DNA of 64,000 nt from Rhizobium sp. GN54 (GCF_021026345.1 NZ_JAJNCZ010000002.1:248001-312000), one strand, 5' to 3'; numbered from the stretch's first letter, positions 40,730 through 50,151 are shown. Translations and numbers: made by a program. The notes: generated by a model from the letters alone, not told the origin.

Positions 40730-43288
40730 ATGGGGCCATCCCGATCTGCGAACACGATATCCGCCGCCGACCGTCCGGAAGAGACGGCCTTCCGCCATTC
40801 GCCGTTCGGCATGGGAACGATCGACGCCGGCTTGCGGTTCGTATCGGCCAACCCTGCGCTGCTCCGCATGTTCGCCGTCGCCGGTGTCGAAGACCTCCCG
40901 CCGCTGGACCGGATCGCCTTTGACGACGTCGCCCTTGCGCTGCCGGCGGCCAGCCCGACGGGCGACATCGAAAAGCCACGCGAGATGCGGATCCGGCGAC
41001 TGGACGGCAGCGCCTTCTGGTGTCTCCTGTCGATCCTCGACGTCGGCCGCGCCGATGCGCCGGCCTTCCTGCTGCAGATCATCGACATCGACGAGCGCAA
41101 GCGCCGGGAACTCGACCTTGCCGATCGCGAGAGCCGCTGGAACCATGCGCTGGAGAGCGCGGGGCAGGGGGTGTGGGACCACGACTTCGCCAGGGGCGAG
41201 CTGTTCTACTCCCGTCAGTGGAAGGCCATCCGCGGCATGGCGCCGGACGAGGCGGTGGACGGGACGCTGGAGACATGGATCCAGAACGTCCATCCCGACG
41301 ATCGCGCGCGCGTGCTTGTCGAGATCGAGCGGCAGGAATCGGCGGAAGCGGTCTTCAACGTCTTCTCCTACCGCGAGCGCCATCGCGACGGGCACTGGGT
41401 CTGGATCGAAAGCCGCGGCGCTGTCGTCGAATACGGTCCCGACGGCAGGCCGTCGCGCATTGCCGGCACCGACACCGACATCACCGGGCGCCGGAAGGCC
41501 GAGGAGAGGATGGCGCAACTGTCCCGGCGGCTGGAACTGGCGCTCGACATCTCGCGCATCGGCGTGTTCGAATCGAACCTGCACGACAAGACCGTCGCCT
41601 GGGACGAGCGCATTCGCCAGATCTACGGCAAGACGACGGGCGCGATCGGGCGGACGGACTGGGAGGATTCCATCCACCCGGCCGACCGCGACCACGCAAG
41701 CGCGGTGGTCGCAAAGGCGATCGAAAGCGGCGCGGAGTACAGCCAGGCCTTCCGCATCGTCCGCGGCGAGGACGAGATCCGCCACATCCGTTCGCGCGGG
41801 GTCACCTTCGTCGATGCCGACGGGGTGCCGCGGCTGGTGGGCGCCAACTGGGACGTGACCGAGGACGTGCTGCTGCAGCAGGAACTGCAGCGTGCCAAGG
41901 ACCTCGCCGAGGCCCGCAGCGCAGCACTGGAGGAAGCGCAGGCGCGGCTTCAGCACAATGCCCTGCACGATCACCTGACGCAGCTTCCCAATCGCCGCTA
42001 TCTCGACGTGGCGCTGGAGGAGCGGGCGATCCGCGCGGCTGCGACCGGCACGCGCCTGTCGATCCTCCACATCGACCTCGACCGCTTCAAGGAGATCAAC
42101 GACACACTCGGCCACAGCGCCGGCGACGGCATGCTGACGCATGCGGCGCGCGTGCTTCGCGCACATATGGGGCCGCAGGATTTCGTCGCCCGCATCGGCG
42201 GCGACGAGTTCGTGTTCCTGGTCTGCGGGCCGGAAAAGCGCAATCTTGGCGACCTTGCCGAGCGGATCGTCACGGCGATGCGCCAGCCGGTCACCTTCGA
42301 GGGCCATGTCTGCCGCTTCGGCGCGAGCATCGGCATCGCCAGCGCGGCGGGACCCCTGATCGACGGCCGGCAGCTCCTGATCAATGCGGACCTCGCGCTC
42401 TACCGCGCCAAGAACAAGGGGCGCAGCCGGCACGAGTTCTTCACCAGCGAGTTCCAGGCGCAGATCATCGTCAGCAAGAAGACCGCCGACGAGATCATGG
42501 CAAGCCTCGAGCAGCGCCGCTTCCTGCCCTACTACCAGCCGCAATTCTGCGCCCGGACGCTGGAGGTGGCCGGTGTCGAGACGCTGGCGCGCTGGGACCA
42601 TCCCGAACGGGGCATTCTGGCTCCGGCCGCGTTCCTGCCGATTGCCGAGGACATCAATGCCGTCGGCGCGATCGACCGGCAGATCCTGGAGCGGGCGCTA
42701 TTCGACCTCGCCGCCTGGGACATGCAGGGCGTCGTCGTGCCGAAGCTCTCGGTCAACGTCTCCTCGCGCCGGCTGCAGGACCCCGATCTCTGCGCCTCGC
42801 TGCGGGCGCTGCCGCTGCAGGCCGGACGGCTGTCGTTCGAACTGCTGGAATCGATCTTCCTCGACGACTGCGATCCGAAGATCCTCGAAAGCCTGGCGGA
42901 GATCCGCAAGCTCGGCATCGATATCGAGGTCGACGACTTCGGTACGGGACATGCCTCGATCGTCAGCCTGATGAAGCTCCTGCCGCGCCGGCTGAAGATC
43001 GATCGCCAGCTGGTCAAGCCGATCGTGCGGTCGCAGGCGCAGCGGCGCCTCGTCGGCACGATCATCGAGATCGGCCGCTCGCTGGACATCACCGTGACGG
43101 CGGAAGGGGTCGAGACGGCGGCGCATGTGCGGCTGCTGCAGGAGATGGGCTGCGACCTGCTCCAGGGCTACGCGCTGGCGCGACCGATGCCGGCGCTGGA
43201 GATCGTCGATTTCATCCGCTCCGAGCGCTGGCGCGAGGTGCAGGAGGCGGCGGCGGACCTGCCGGAACGGCTGACGCGCTCCTGGTAG
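40730..43288 (+). CDS. PAS-PAS-PAS-GGDEF-EAL protein (cyclic di-GMP turnover)
   Basis: This 852-residue cytoplasmic protein has three PAS sensory domains (about 20-125, 140-260 and 265-385; for example WNHALESAGQGVWDHDFARG and RRLELALDISRIGVFESNLH). A GGDEF domain follows (about 425-580, signature RIGGDEFVF intact), then an EAL domain (about 590-840) with ETL in place of EAL and conserved acidic residues: LSFELLESIFLDD, DDFGTGHAS, KIDRQLVKP and TAEGVETA. All visible metal and catalytic positions are present, so both synthesis and hydrolysis are possible. No membrane segment is seen. The ATG at 40730 is used; an upstream non-ATG start cannot be excluded. Confidence 0.92.
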   Translation: MGPSRSANTISAADRPEETAFRHSPFGMGTIDAGLRFVSANPALLRMFAVAGVEDLPPLDRIAFDDVALALPAASPTGDIEKPREMRIRRLDGSAFWCLLSILDVGRADAPAFLLQIIDIDERKRRELDLADRESRWNHALESAGQGVWDHDFARGELFYSRQWKAIRGMAPDEAVDGTLETWIQNVHPDDRARVLVEIERQESAEAVFNVFSYRERHRDGHWVWIESRGAVVEYGPDGRPSRIAGTDTDITGRRKAEERMAQLSRRLELALDISRIGVFESNLHDKTVAWDERIRQIYGKTTGAIGRTDWEDSIHPADRDHASAVVAKAIESGAEYSQAFRIVRGEDEIRHIRSRGVTFVDADGVPRLVGANWDVTEDVLLQQELQRAKDLAEARSAALEEAQARLQHNALHDHLTQLPNRRYLDVALEERAIRAAATGTRLSILHIDLDRFKEINDTLGHSAGDGMLTHAARVLRAHMGPQDFVARIGGDEFVFLVCGPEKRNLGDLAERIVTAMRQPVTFEGHVCRFGASIGIASAAGPLIDGRQLLINADLALYRAKNKGRSRHEFFTSEFQAQIIVSKKTADEIMASLEQRRFLPYYQPQFCARTLEVAGVETLARWDHPERGILAPAAFLPIAEDINAVGAIDRQILERALFDLAAWDMQGVVVPKLSVNVSSRRLQDPDLCASLRALPLQAGRLSFELLESIFLDDCDPKILESLAEIRKLGIDIEVDDFGTGHASIVSLMKLLPRRLKIDRQLVKPIVRSQAQRRLVGTIIEIGRSLDITVTAEGVETAAHVRLLQEMGCDLLQGYALARPMPALEIVDFIRSERWREVQEAAADLPERLTRSW

Positions 43289-43382
43289 GGGGCGGGGCCA
43301 TCTCGCATTGGCCCGGGGATCGGAAGGTTCTGCTTGCCGCACCGGGCCGGCGGTGGTACGGCCAGCGCGGGGAGAAGGATTT

Positions 43383-43403
43383 TAGGTCAGTAACGTTGAC
43401 TTA
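43383..43403. promoter_or_regulatory. candidate operator upstream of the aminotransferase
   Basis: TAGGTCA, seven bases and TGACTTA form an imperfect palindrome (TA-x-GTCA / TGAC-x-TA) 51 nt before the gene. TTGACT at its right end could be a -35 element, so a regulator bound there would control transcription. A dimeric activator or repressor of the GntR or Lrp kind is possible. Confidence 0.35.
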
Positions 43404-43454
43404 AATTGGCCGGCGTGTTCCTCTCCCGAACTACAAAATTCCGAGGAAACCCCC

Positions 43455-44681
43455 ATGCTGAATTGGGAAGATATCTTTGCCACGCGTTCATCCCGGATGA
43501 AGGCGTCGGAAATCCGCGAACTGCTGAAACTCCTGGACCGCCCGGACATCATATCGTTTGCCGGCGGCATTCCCGATCCGGCGCTGTTTCCCGACCAGGA
43601 CTTCAAGGCGGCCTATGCGGACATCTTCTCCGGCGCAGCCGTGAGCGCGGCCCTGCAGTATTCGGTCAGCGAGGGCTACAAGCCGCTGCGCGAATGGCTC
43701 GTCGCCGAGATGGGCAAGCTCGGCGTCGCCTGCACCGCCGACAACGTCTTCATCGTGTCCGGCTCGCAGCAGGGACTGGATTATCTCGGCAAGCTGTTCC
43801 TGTCGCCGGGCGACACCGCGCTCGTGACGTGGCCGACCTATCTCGGCGCGCTGCAGGCCTTCAATGCCTACGAGTCGACCTACGACCAGCTGACGCTCTC
43901 CGGCAACCGCACGCCGGATTCCTATCGCAAGGCGGCGCAGGCGGCGGGCGGCAAGGTGAAATTCGCCTATCTCTCGGCCGATTTCTGCAATCCGACCGGC
44001 GAAACCGTCGACCGGGCCGGGCGCGAGAAGCTGATCGACCTTGCCGACGAGCTCGACATCGCCATCATCGAGGATGCCGCCTACCAGTCGCTGCGCTATG
44101 ACGGCGAGCCGATCCCGCCGATCCTGGCACTGGAGCTGGCCCGCAAGGGCGGCGACATCAACCACACCCGCACCATCTATTGCGGCAGCTTCTCCAAGAC
44201 GCTGGCGCCGGGCCTGCGGGTCGGCTTCGTCGTCGCTAATCACGACATTATCCGCAAGCTGGTGCTGATGAAGCAGGCTGCCGACCTGCACTCCTCGACG
44301 ATCAACCAGATGGCGATCGCCCACGTCGCCGAGCGCGGCTTCGAGGCGCAGGTGGCGAAGATCAAGTCGGCCTACAGCAAGCGCCGCGATGCGATGCTGC
44401 AGGCGCTGGCCAGGTACATGCCCGAGGGCGTGCGCTGGACCAGGCCGGAAGGCGGCATGTTCATCTGGGTGACGCTGCCGGAGGGGCAGGACGGCGCGAG
44501 CCTTCTTGCCAAGGCGATCGAGAAGAAGAAGGTCGCCTTCGTGCCCGGCAAGGCGTTCCACGCCGACGGCAGCGGCGCCAACACCTTCCGCATCTCGTTT
44601 TCCTGTGCCGACGAGAAGACGATCGACGAAGGCATCTCCCGCCTCGGCGCGCTGATCCGCGAGGAGACCGGTGCCGCCTGA
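43455..44681 (+). CDS. PLP-dependent aminotransferase, class I/II (aminoadipate/aromatic type)
   Basis: This 408-residue PLP enzyme has LLDRPDIISFAGGIPDPALF, QYSVSEGYKPLREWLVAEMG, IVSGSQQGLDYLGKLFLSPG, CNPTGETVDRAGREKLIDLA and the Schiff-base lysine in YCGSFSKTLAPGLRVGFVVA. The C-terminal PEGGMFIWVTLPEGQ fits the fold-type I, MocR/LysN-like group that transfers amino groups between amino acids and 2-oxoacids. The substrate is not fixed by the sequence. It is followed by an ABC uptake operon 137 nt downstream in the same direction, so it may act on the imported compound. An operator candidate precedes it. Confidence 0.9.
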   Translation: MLNWEDIFATRSSRMKASEIRELLKLLDRPDIISFAGGIPDPALFPDQDFKAAYADIFSGAAVSAALQYSVSEGYKPLREWLVAEMGKLGVACTADNVFIVSGSQQGLDYLGKLFLSPGDTALVTWPTYLGALQAFNAYESTYDQLTLSGNRTPDSYRKAAQAAGGKVKFAYLSADFCNPTGETVDRAGREKLIDLADELDIAIIEDAAYQSLRYDGEPIPPILALELARKGGDINHTRTIYCGSFSKTLAPGLRVGFVVANHDIIRKLVLMKQAADLHSSTINQMAIAHVAERGFEAQVAKIKSAYSKRRDAMLQALARYMPEGVRWTRPEGGMFIWVTLPEGQDGASLLAKAIEKKKVAFVPGKAFHADGSGANTFRISFSCADEKTIDEGISRLGALIREETGAA

Positions 44682-44818
44682 GGCGAAACCGGACCGACGC
44701 CCCGCCGGAAGGCGGTTCAGGGACGAACTCCGACAGGGGCCGCTGATCGCGGCGCCTGTCACATCTCTGTTAAGCGACATGACTAAAGCCTCGGCACATT
44801 CCAACAGGGGATGTTCCG

Positions 44819-45799
44819 ATGAAGACGCTTGTTTCCACCCTCGCAGCGCTCGCCGCCGCCACCTTCCTCGCCACGACGGCAAACGCCGCCGATCTCGTGC
44901 TCTATACCAGCCAGCCGAACGAGGACGCACAGGCGACCGTTGACGCCTTCAAGGCCAAGAACCCGGGCATCGAGGTCGAGTGGGTCCGTGACGGCACCAC
45001 CAAGCTGATGGCCAAGCTGATGGCCGAGATCGAGGCCGGCAACCCGGTGGCCGACGTGCTCCTCATCGCCGACACGGTGACGCTGCAGCGGATGAAGGAA
45101 TCCGGCCAGCTGCTCGCCTACAAGTCCCCGGAAGCCGCCCATTTCGACGCGACGCTCTACGATGCGGACGGCGCCTACTATTCGACCAAGCTGATCACCA
45201 CCGGCATCGTCTACAACACCGGCGCCGGCATGAAGCCGGAAGGCTGGAAGGACCTGACGAAGGCGGAGGCGAAGAACCTCGTCATGATGCCGAGCCCGCT
45301 CACCTCGGGTGCGGCGCTGATCCATGCGCAGGTGCTGTCCGGCCTGGAAGGCTACGGCTGGGACTACTACAAGGCGCTGCAGCAGAACGGGGCTGCGGCA
45401 TCCGGCGGCAATGGCGGCGTGCTGAAGGCCGTCGCCACCGGCGAGAAGGTCTATGGCATGCTGGTCGACTACATGGCGATCCGCGAGAAGGCCAAGGGCG
45501 CGCCGATCGCGTTCGTCTTCCCCGCCGAAGGCGTCTCCGCCGTCACCGAGCCGGTGGCGATCCTTGGCGGTACCAAGAACGAGGAGAACGCGAAGAAGTT
45601 CGTCGACTTCGTTCTCTCCGAGGACGGCCAGCAGGTTTCGACCAGGCTCGGCTACATCCCCGCCCGCAACGGCGTCGCCATGCCGGAAGGTTTCCCGGCG
45701 CGCGAAACGATCAAGGTGCTGCCGCTGGATGCAGCCGCGGCGCTGAAGACCAGCGAAAGCGACATCAAGTCGTTCTCGGACATCTTCGGCACCAACTGA
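44819..45799 (+). CDS. ABC transporter substrate-binding protein (iron(III)/phosphonate type)
   Basis: This 326-residue periplasmic protein has the signal sequence MKTLVSTLAALAAATFLATT with cleavage at ANA-AD. The mature protein starts DLVLYTSQPNEDAQATVDAF, which is the family-1 pattern of FbpA and 2-aminoethylphosphonate-binding proteins. It contains FKAKNPGIEVEWVRDGTTKL, ADVLLIADTVTLQRMKESGQ, and EENAKKFVDFVLSEDGQQVS near the end. The Tyr and Asp positions of iron-binding FbpA are partly replaced, so the ligand could be iron or an organic solute. AGGGGATGTTCCG precedes the ATG. It heads an operon with a fused permease and an ATPase. Confidence 0.9.
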   Translation: MKTLVSTLAALAAATFLATTANAADLVLYTSQPNEDAQATVDAFKAKNPGIEVEWVRDGTTKLMAKLMAEIEAGNPVADVLLIADTVTLQRMKESGQLLAYKSPEAAHFDATLYDADGAYYSTKLITTGIVYNTGAGMKPEGWKDLTKAEAKNLVMMPSPLTSGAALIHAQVLSGLEGYGWDYYKALQQNGAAASGGNGGVLKAVATGEKVYGMLVDYMAIREKAKGAPIAFVFPAEGVSAVTEPVAILGGTKNEENAKKFVDFVLSEDGQQVSTRLGYIPARNGVAMPEGFPARETIKVLPLDAAAALKTSESDIKSFSDIFGTN

Positions 45800-45805
45800 T
45801 CCTGG

Positions 45806-47497
45806 ATGCGCCGCCTGCCGCATGCGAACAGCCAGCCCGGCTGGCTGTTCGCCTCAGTCTTCCTCGTCATCCTTCTCCTGAGTGCCGTGCCGCTCGGCCG
45901 GCTGGCCTATGCAGGGCTGGCCGCCACGTTCAGGAGCGGCCTGCCGCCGGTGCTTCTGGAGACCGGCACCTGGCGGGCCTTCGCCAACACGCTTTCCACC
46001 TCCGTGCTCGGCATGTTCGTTTCGGTCGCGCTCGGTGCTGCCTTTGCGCTTGCGACGTCGCTCTCCGACATCCGGCGAAAGCGCCTGCTCGGCTTCTGCT
46101 TCATGCTGCCGATGATGATGCCGCCGCAGATCACCGCCCTTGCCTGGGTCGAGATGTCGGGGCCGGCGAGCCCGCTGCTGAAGACGCTCGGCATCGCCCC
46201 GCCGCTCGGCACGCCGCAACCGCTCTATTCGATCGGCGGGATCGCGCTGCTTCTGGGCGTCCAGCACGCGCCGCTGGTGTTCCTGGCGATGCAGGCGGGG
46301 TTGGCCGCCATCCCGCGCGACGTCGTCGAGGCGGCGCGGCTGTCCGGGGCGGCGCCTCGCCGGGTGCTGCGCGACATCGTGCTGCCGCTGGCGCTGCCGG
46401 GGCTGATCGCCGGCGCCTCGATCGCCTTCGTCTCCGGGGTCGGCAATTTCGGCATCCCGGCGATCCTCGGCATTCCCGCCTCGATCCTGACGCTGCCGAC
46501 GCTCGTCTACAGCCGGCTGGCAAGCTTCGGCTCGCAGACCTTCGCCGATCTCGCCGCACTGTCGCTGCTGATGGCTGCGATCTGCGCTGCCGGGCTCGCC
46601 GTCCAGCAGCGGGCGCTGTCGGGGCGGGATTATCGCACGATCGGGCTTTCGGGCGCCTCGCCGGTCTTCGCGCTCGGCCCCTGGCGCGCGCCGGTCGAGG
46701 CCGGGCTGTGGCTCGTGCTCCTCGTCATCCTCGCAGCCCCCTTCGCCGCGCTGGTGGCGAGCTCGCTGGTTCCGGCCTATGGCGTGCCGCTAACGACTGA
46801 GACCGTCTCGCTGCGCGCCTATGGCGAGATCCTGTTTCGCCAGAGCGTGACCGTGACCGCCTTCGGCAATTCGGCGTTTCTCGCCGCCACTGCGGCACTC
46901 GGACTGCTCGTGCTCTCCTTCGCCACAGCCTACCTGCTCCTGCACCGCAAGGGGGCGGCGATGGCGTTCCTGCTGGTGCTGATCGAGATCCCCTATGCGC
47001 TGCCCGGGATCGTGCTCGCGGTCGCCTTCATCCTGCTCTTCGCAGCGCCGCTGCCGGGGCTCGGCTTTTCGCTCTACGGTACGATCTGGATCATCCTGAT
47101 CGCCTATCTCTCCAGCTTCTTTGCCGTCAGCCTGAAGCCCGTGCTCAGCGCCTTCCGCCAGATCGACCCGGCGCTGGAGGAGGCGGCACGGCTGTCCGGT
47201 GCCGGTCTTGGCCGGCGCATGCGCGACATCCTGCTGCCGATCATGGCGCCGGCGGCGGGCGCGTCCGTCGTCCTCGTCTTCCTGATCGCCTGCAACGAAC
47301 TGACCGTCTCGGCGCTGCTGTGGTCGGCCGGGACGCAGACGCTGGGGGTGGCGATCTTCAATCTCGACGACAGCGGCAGTTCCGACCTGGCATCGGCGCT
47401 GTCGGTCCTGGTCGTCGCCATGATCGTCGCGCTCATGGCGCTGCTCGAGGTCCTTGCGCGCTACCTGCCGGACGGAGTGCTGCCGTGGCGACGCTGA
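45806..47497 (+). CDS. ABC transporter permease, two fused transmembrane domains (FbpB-like)
   Basis: This 563-residue inner-membrane protein has about 12 helices in two BPD_transp_1 units (about 50-265 and 330-555). Each has an EAA-type loop: RDVVEAARLSGAAPRRVLRD near residue 171 and DPALEEAARLSGAGLGRRMR near residue 453. FbpB-type permeases for iron and phosphonates are fused in this way. The ATG at 45806 lies 7 nt after the binding-protein stop, and a 29-nt hairpin covers its codons 7-16. Its stop overlaps the ATPase start. The permease passes the substrate bound by the upstream protein. Confidence 0.92.
   Translation: MRRLPHANSQPGWLFASVFLVILLLSAVPLGRLAYAGLAATFRSGLPPVLLETGTWRAFANTLSTSVLGMFVSVALGAAFALATSLSDIRRKRLLGFCFMLPMMMPPQITALAWVEMSGPASPLLKTLGIAPPLGTPQPLYSIGGIALLLGVQHAPLVFLAMQAGLAAIPRDVVEAARLSGAAPRRVLRDIVLPLALPGLIAGASIAFVSGVGNFGIPAILGIPASILTLPTLVYSRLASFGSQTFADLAALSLLMAAICAAGLAVQQRALSGRDYRTIGLSGASPVFALGPWRAPVEAGLWLVLLVILAAPFAALVASSLVPAYGVPLTTETVSLRAYGEILFRQSVTVTAFGNSAFLAATAALGLLVLSFATAYLLLHRKGAAMAFLLVLIEIPYALPGIVLAVAFILLFAAPLPGLGFSLYGTIWIILIAYLSSFFAVSLKPVLSAFRQIDPALEEAARLSGAGLGRRMRDILLPIMAPAAGASVVLVFLIACNELTVSALLWSAGTQTLGVAIFNLDDSGSSDLASALSVLVVAMIVALMALLEVLARYLPDGVLPWRR
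45824..45852 (+). repeat. perfect inverted repeat in the early permease coding sequence
   Basis: The 14-base arm beginning GCGAACAGCCAGCC is perfectly inverted after a single central C, covering 45824-45852. It lies in codons 7-16 of the permease, 25 nt after the end of the binding-protein gene. In ABC operons a hairpin here typically keeps binding-protein mRNA stable and limits permease translation, which suits the excess of binding protein needed. As it also codes protein, selection on amino acids alone would not produce it. Confidence 0.7.
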
Positions 47498-48510
47498 TCC
47501 TCAATCACCTTTCGAAGGCCTATGACGGCGGGCGCGCGGCGGTGAACGGCGTCTCGCTCACCGTGCGCGACGGCGGCTTCCTGGCGCTGCTCGGCCCGTC
47601 CGGCTGCGGGAAGACGACGCTGCTGCGCATGATCGCCGGCTTCGAGCAGCCGAGCGACGGTTCGATCGTGCTCGGCGAGCGGGTGATCTCCACGGCCGAG
47701 GGGGCGTTGCCGCCGGAACGGCGGAACATGGCCATGGTGTTCCAGTCCTACGCGCTCTGGCCGCACATGACGGTGGCCCAGAACGTCGGCTACCCGCTGA
47801 AGCTGCGCGGCGTGAAGGGCGAGAAGCTGCGCCGCAAGACGATGGAGGCGCTCGACGTCGTGCGCCTTGCCGACCTTGCCGAGCGGCGGCCGGCGGCGCT
47901 GTCCGGCGGTCAGCGGCAGCGCGTGGCGCTGGCGCGCTGCCTGGTGACGTCGCCGGACGTGGTGCTTCTCGACGAACCGCTCGCCAATCTCGACAGGCAC
48001 CTGCGTGCGGCGATGGAGGAGACCTTCCGCGATTTCCACGCCCGCTCGGGGGCGACGATGATCTATGTGACGCACGACCAGGCCGAAGCGATGGCGCTTG
48101 CGACCGAGATCGCGGTGATGTCGGAGGGGCGGCTCTTGCAGGTCGCCGCGCCGAACGAGATCTATGCGCGTCCGGAGGGAAAGGTGGTCGGCGGGCTGAT
48201 CGGGCAGGGCAGCATCCTGTCGCTGCCGGTCGGCGCGGGGCGGGAGCGGAGCCTGGACCGCGCCGCCTGCCATGCTCTGCTTCTCGGCGAGGCGGGGGGA
48301 GACCTGCGCGACGTCCTGATCCGCCCCGAGCATGTCCGCCCGGCTGCGGACGGCATCGCGCTTCAGGTGCGCGACTGCGTGTTCACCGGCGAGCGCCACG
48401 CGCTGACGCTGGCGCTCGCCGACGGTTCGCTGCTGAAGGCCTATTCCGACGAGCGCCTTGCGCCCGGCTCCATGGCGGTGTTTTCGGTCGAGCGCGGCTG
48501 GAGCCTGTGA
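47485..48510 (+). CDS. ABC transporter ATP-binding protein (iron/phosphonate/polyamine type)
   Basis: This 341-residue ATPase starts at a GTG (47485) overlapping the permease stop by 13 nt. It has Walker A LLGPSGCGKTTLLRMIAGFE near residue 35, the Q-loop AMVFQSYALWPHMTVAQNVG, the ABC signature LSGGQRQRVALARCLV, Walker B VVLLDEPLANLDRH and the switch His in YVTHDQAEAMALA. A C-terminal TOBE-like beta domain (LIRPEHVRPAADGIALQV) follows from about residue 270, typical of the CUT/FbpC group. It powers the fused permease with the binding protein. The three genes form a complete importer. Confidence 0.94.
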   Translation: MATLILNHLSKAYDGGRAAVNGVSLTVRDGGFLALLGPSGCGKTTLLRMIAGFEQPSDGSIVLGERVISTAEGALPPERRNMAMVFQSYALWPHMTVAQNVGYPLKLRGVKGEKLRRKTMEALDVVRLADLAERRPAALSGGQRQRVALARCLVTSPDVVLLDEPLANLDRHLRAAMEETFRDFHARSGATMIYVTHDQAEAMALATEIAVMSEGRLLQVAAPNEIYARPEGKVVGGLIGQGSILSLPVGAGRERSLDRAACHALLLGEAGGDLRDVLIRPEHVRPAADGIALQVRDCVFTGERHALTLALADGSLLKAYSDERLAPGSMAVFSVERGWSL

Positions 48511-48537
48511 GTGCTGCCAATGCTCCTGCCGAACAGA

Positions 48538-50151
48538 TCAGGGCATGCGCACGTCGATCTCCCGGCCCGAACTGTCATAGACGACGCGCCCGATCCGGCT
48601 GCCGTCGGCGTTCTCCAGCCGCACCTGCAGCGTCGGGCGACCATCGGGCGAGGGGACCATGTAGGTCCCGTCGGGTCCCATGATCTGGCCGATGGCAAAG
48701 GCGTAGCGGACCTGCGGCATGCTTTCCTCGTCCGCCTGCAGCCGCCGGTAGGTGCGCGCCGTGAAGTCGGCGAGACCGTCGCCATCCGTGAAGACGGTCA
48801 GGGCCTTCAGGTCGAACAGGCGTTCCTTGCGAAACTGCTCGTCCCAGGGCATCAGCCTGCGGGTGCGCGACAGGCCGGCCGCATCGGCCTCGAAGCCCGC
48901 CATGGCGCCGGGGTGCGCCGGATCCTCGCCGAGGATGCGGGCCTTATCGGCGTCGAAGACGATTTCCGCGAAGCGGCCGCCGGGGCCGAAGTCCCTGCCC
49001 AACTGTCCAAGCGTCGCCGAGATCGAGGCCGGCGCCAGCCAGTCCGCGGCCGAAGCGCGGCCGGCGGGGAGGGCGACCTTGCGCACCGTGCCGTCCGGCG
49101 TGACCTCGACGTTCCCCGAGCCGGTGGCCTCGCCCGCCTTCGTGCCGAGTTCGGTGAAGGTGACGATCCAGCGCAGTTCCGGCTTTCCCGTCGTTTCGCC
49201 GACGCGCCGGAGCGTCATGTAGTCGAGTTTCGCGCTCTCGTGGCCCCAGGCGTTGCGGGCGATGGCGCGGATGCGGGCGAGCGCGGTGAAATCGACCTCC
49301 TGCAGCGAGAACAGCTCGTCTTCGCTCGCACCATGCATCAGCGGCGAGAGCAGCGGCGAGCGGGTGACGCCGGAGATCGTCCAGTTGTAGTCTTCCTTGC
49401 GGCCGGGGGCATCCGGGTGATCCGCGGTGACGGAGATCGCGCGCGGCCGCACGGTGACATCGCGCAGGCGCCGCTGGTCGCCGAAGACGGCGAAAAGCGC
49501 GTCCCTGGCCTCCTTGTGCGGCCAGTCGCCGTCGCCGAGCAGGTCCATGTTGCGGGCGCGGTTGGTGTTGGCGAGGTCGGCGCCAATAATGTTGCCGGCG
49601 GCGTCGGTGCGCACGATCGCGCTCTCGCGCCCCGAGGTCACGTAGATGGACCAGCGGATGTCGCCATAGGCGGGCCTGGGAAGGATCTCGACCTGGCGGG
49701 ATATCTCGATCGACTGGACATGGGCTTCCTCGTCCAGCCTGGCATAGGCGATGGCGCTGGCCGCGACCTCCGGCACCTTTTCCAGCGCGATCTCGCTGCG
49801 GTCGAAGAAGCCGCTATCGGTGTCGCCGACGAGGCCCGCCGAGCGGACCGGACGGGGGCCGACGATCGTCTCGAACTCCAGGAACAGTCGCGTTACCCGG
49901 CCGATCTGCCATTCGTCCATCTCGCCCGGGCGCTTGCCGAGGGTGTCGATGGTCAGGCGCCGGTCGGAGAGTTCCAGCGCGTGCATGTGGGGTTTGCCGC
50001 CCGTTTCGGCGACGAGGGCGTCGAAGGCGCGCGCCGCCTCGCCGGGATCGGCGATATAGGAACTGTCGGCGCGGGCCGGGCCCGCCACCGACAGAAGCAC
50101 GGCGAAGAGGCCGGCGACCAGAAAGCGCGCCGCAATCGTCGTCGCCCGCAT
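48538..50151 (-). CDS. exported protein of unknown function with internal repeats
   Basis: This 537-residue protein has a clear signal peptide (MRATTIAARFLVAGLFAVLL, cleavage near ARA-DS). The mature part is rich in beta-strand-like segments and contains at least two related units: LTIDTLGKRPGEMDEWQIGR then VTR (about 65-90) and ISVTADHPDAPGRKEDYNWT then ISGVTR (about 235-265). A third, looser one may surround DLKALTVFTDGDGLADFTAR (about 445). PGxxDEWxI and PGxKxDYxW are the shared core. It has no catalytic motif, cysteines are absent, and the protein is likely periplasmic. I do not recognise the family. It is divergent from the endonuclease-family gene. Confidence 0.6.
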   Translation of the reverse strand: MRATTIAARFLVAGLFAVLLSVAGPARADSSYIADPGEAARAFDALVAETGGKPHMHALELSDRRLTIDTLGKRPGEMDEWQIGRVTRLFLEFETIVGPRPVRSAGLVGDTDSGFFDRSEIALEKVPEVAASAIAYARLDEEAHVQSIEISRQVEILPRPAYGDIRWSIYVTSGRESAIVRTDAAGNIIGADLANTNRARNMDLLGDGDWPHKEARDALFAVFGDQRRLRDVTVRPRAISVTADHPDAPGRKEDYNWTISGVTRSPLLSPLMHGASEDELFSLQEVDFTALARIRAIARNAWGHESAKLDYMTLRRVGETTGKPELRWIVTFTELGTKAGEATGSGNVEVTPDGTVRKVALPAGRASAADWLAPASISATLGQLGRDFGPGGRFAEIVFDADKARILGEDPAHPGAMAGFEADAAGLSRTRRLMPWDEQFRKERLFDLKALTVFTDGDGLADFTARTYRRLQADEESMPQVRYAFAIGQIMGPDGTYMVPSPDGRPTLQVRLENADGSRIGRVVYDSSGREIDVRMP

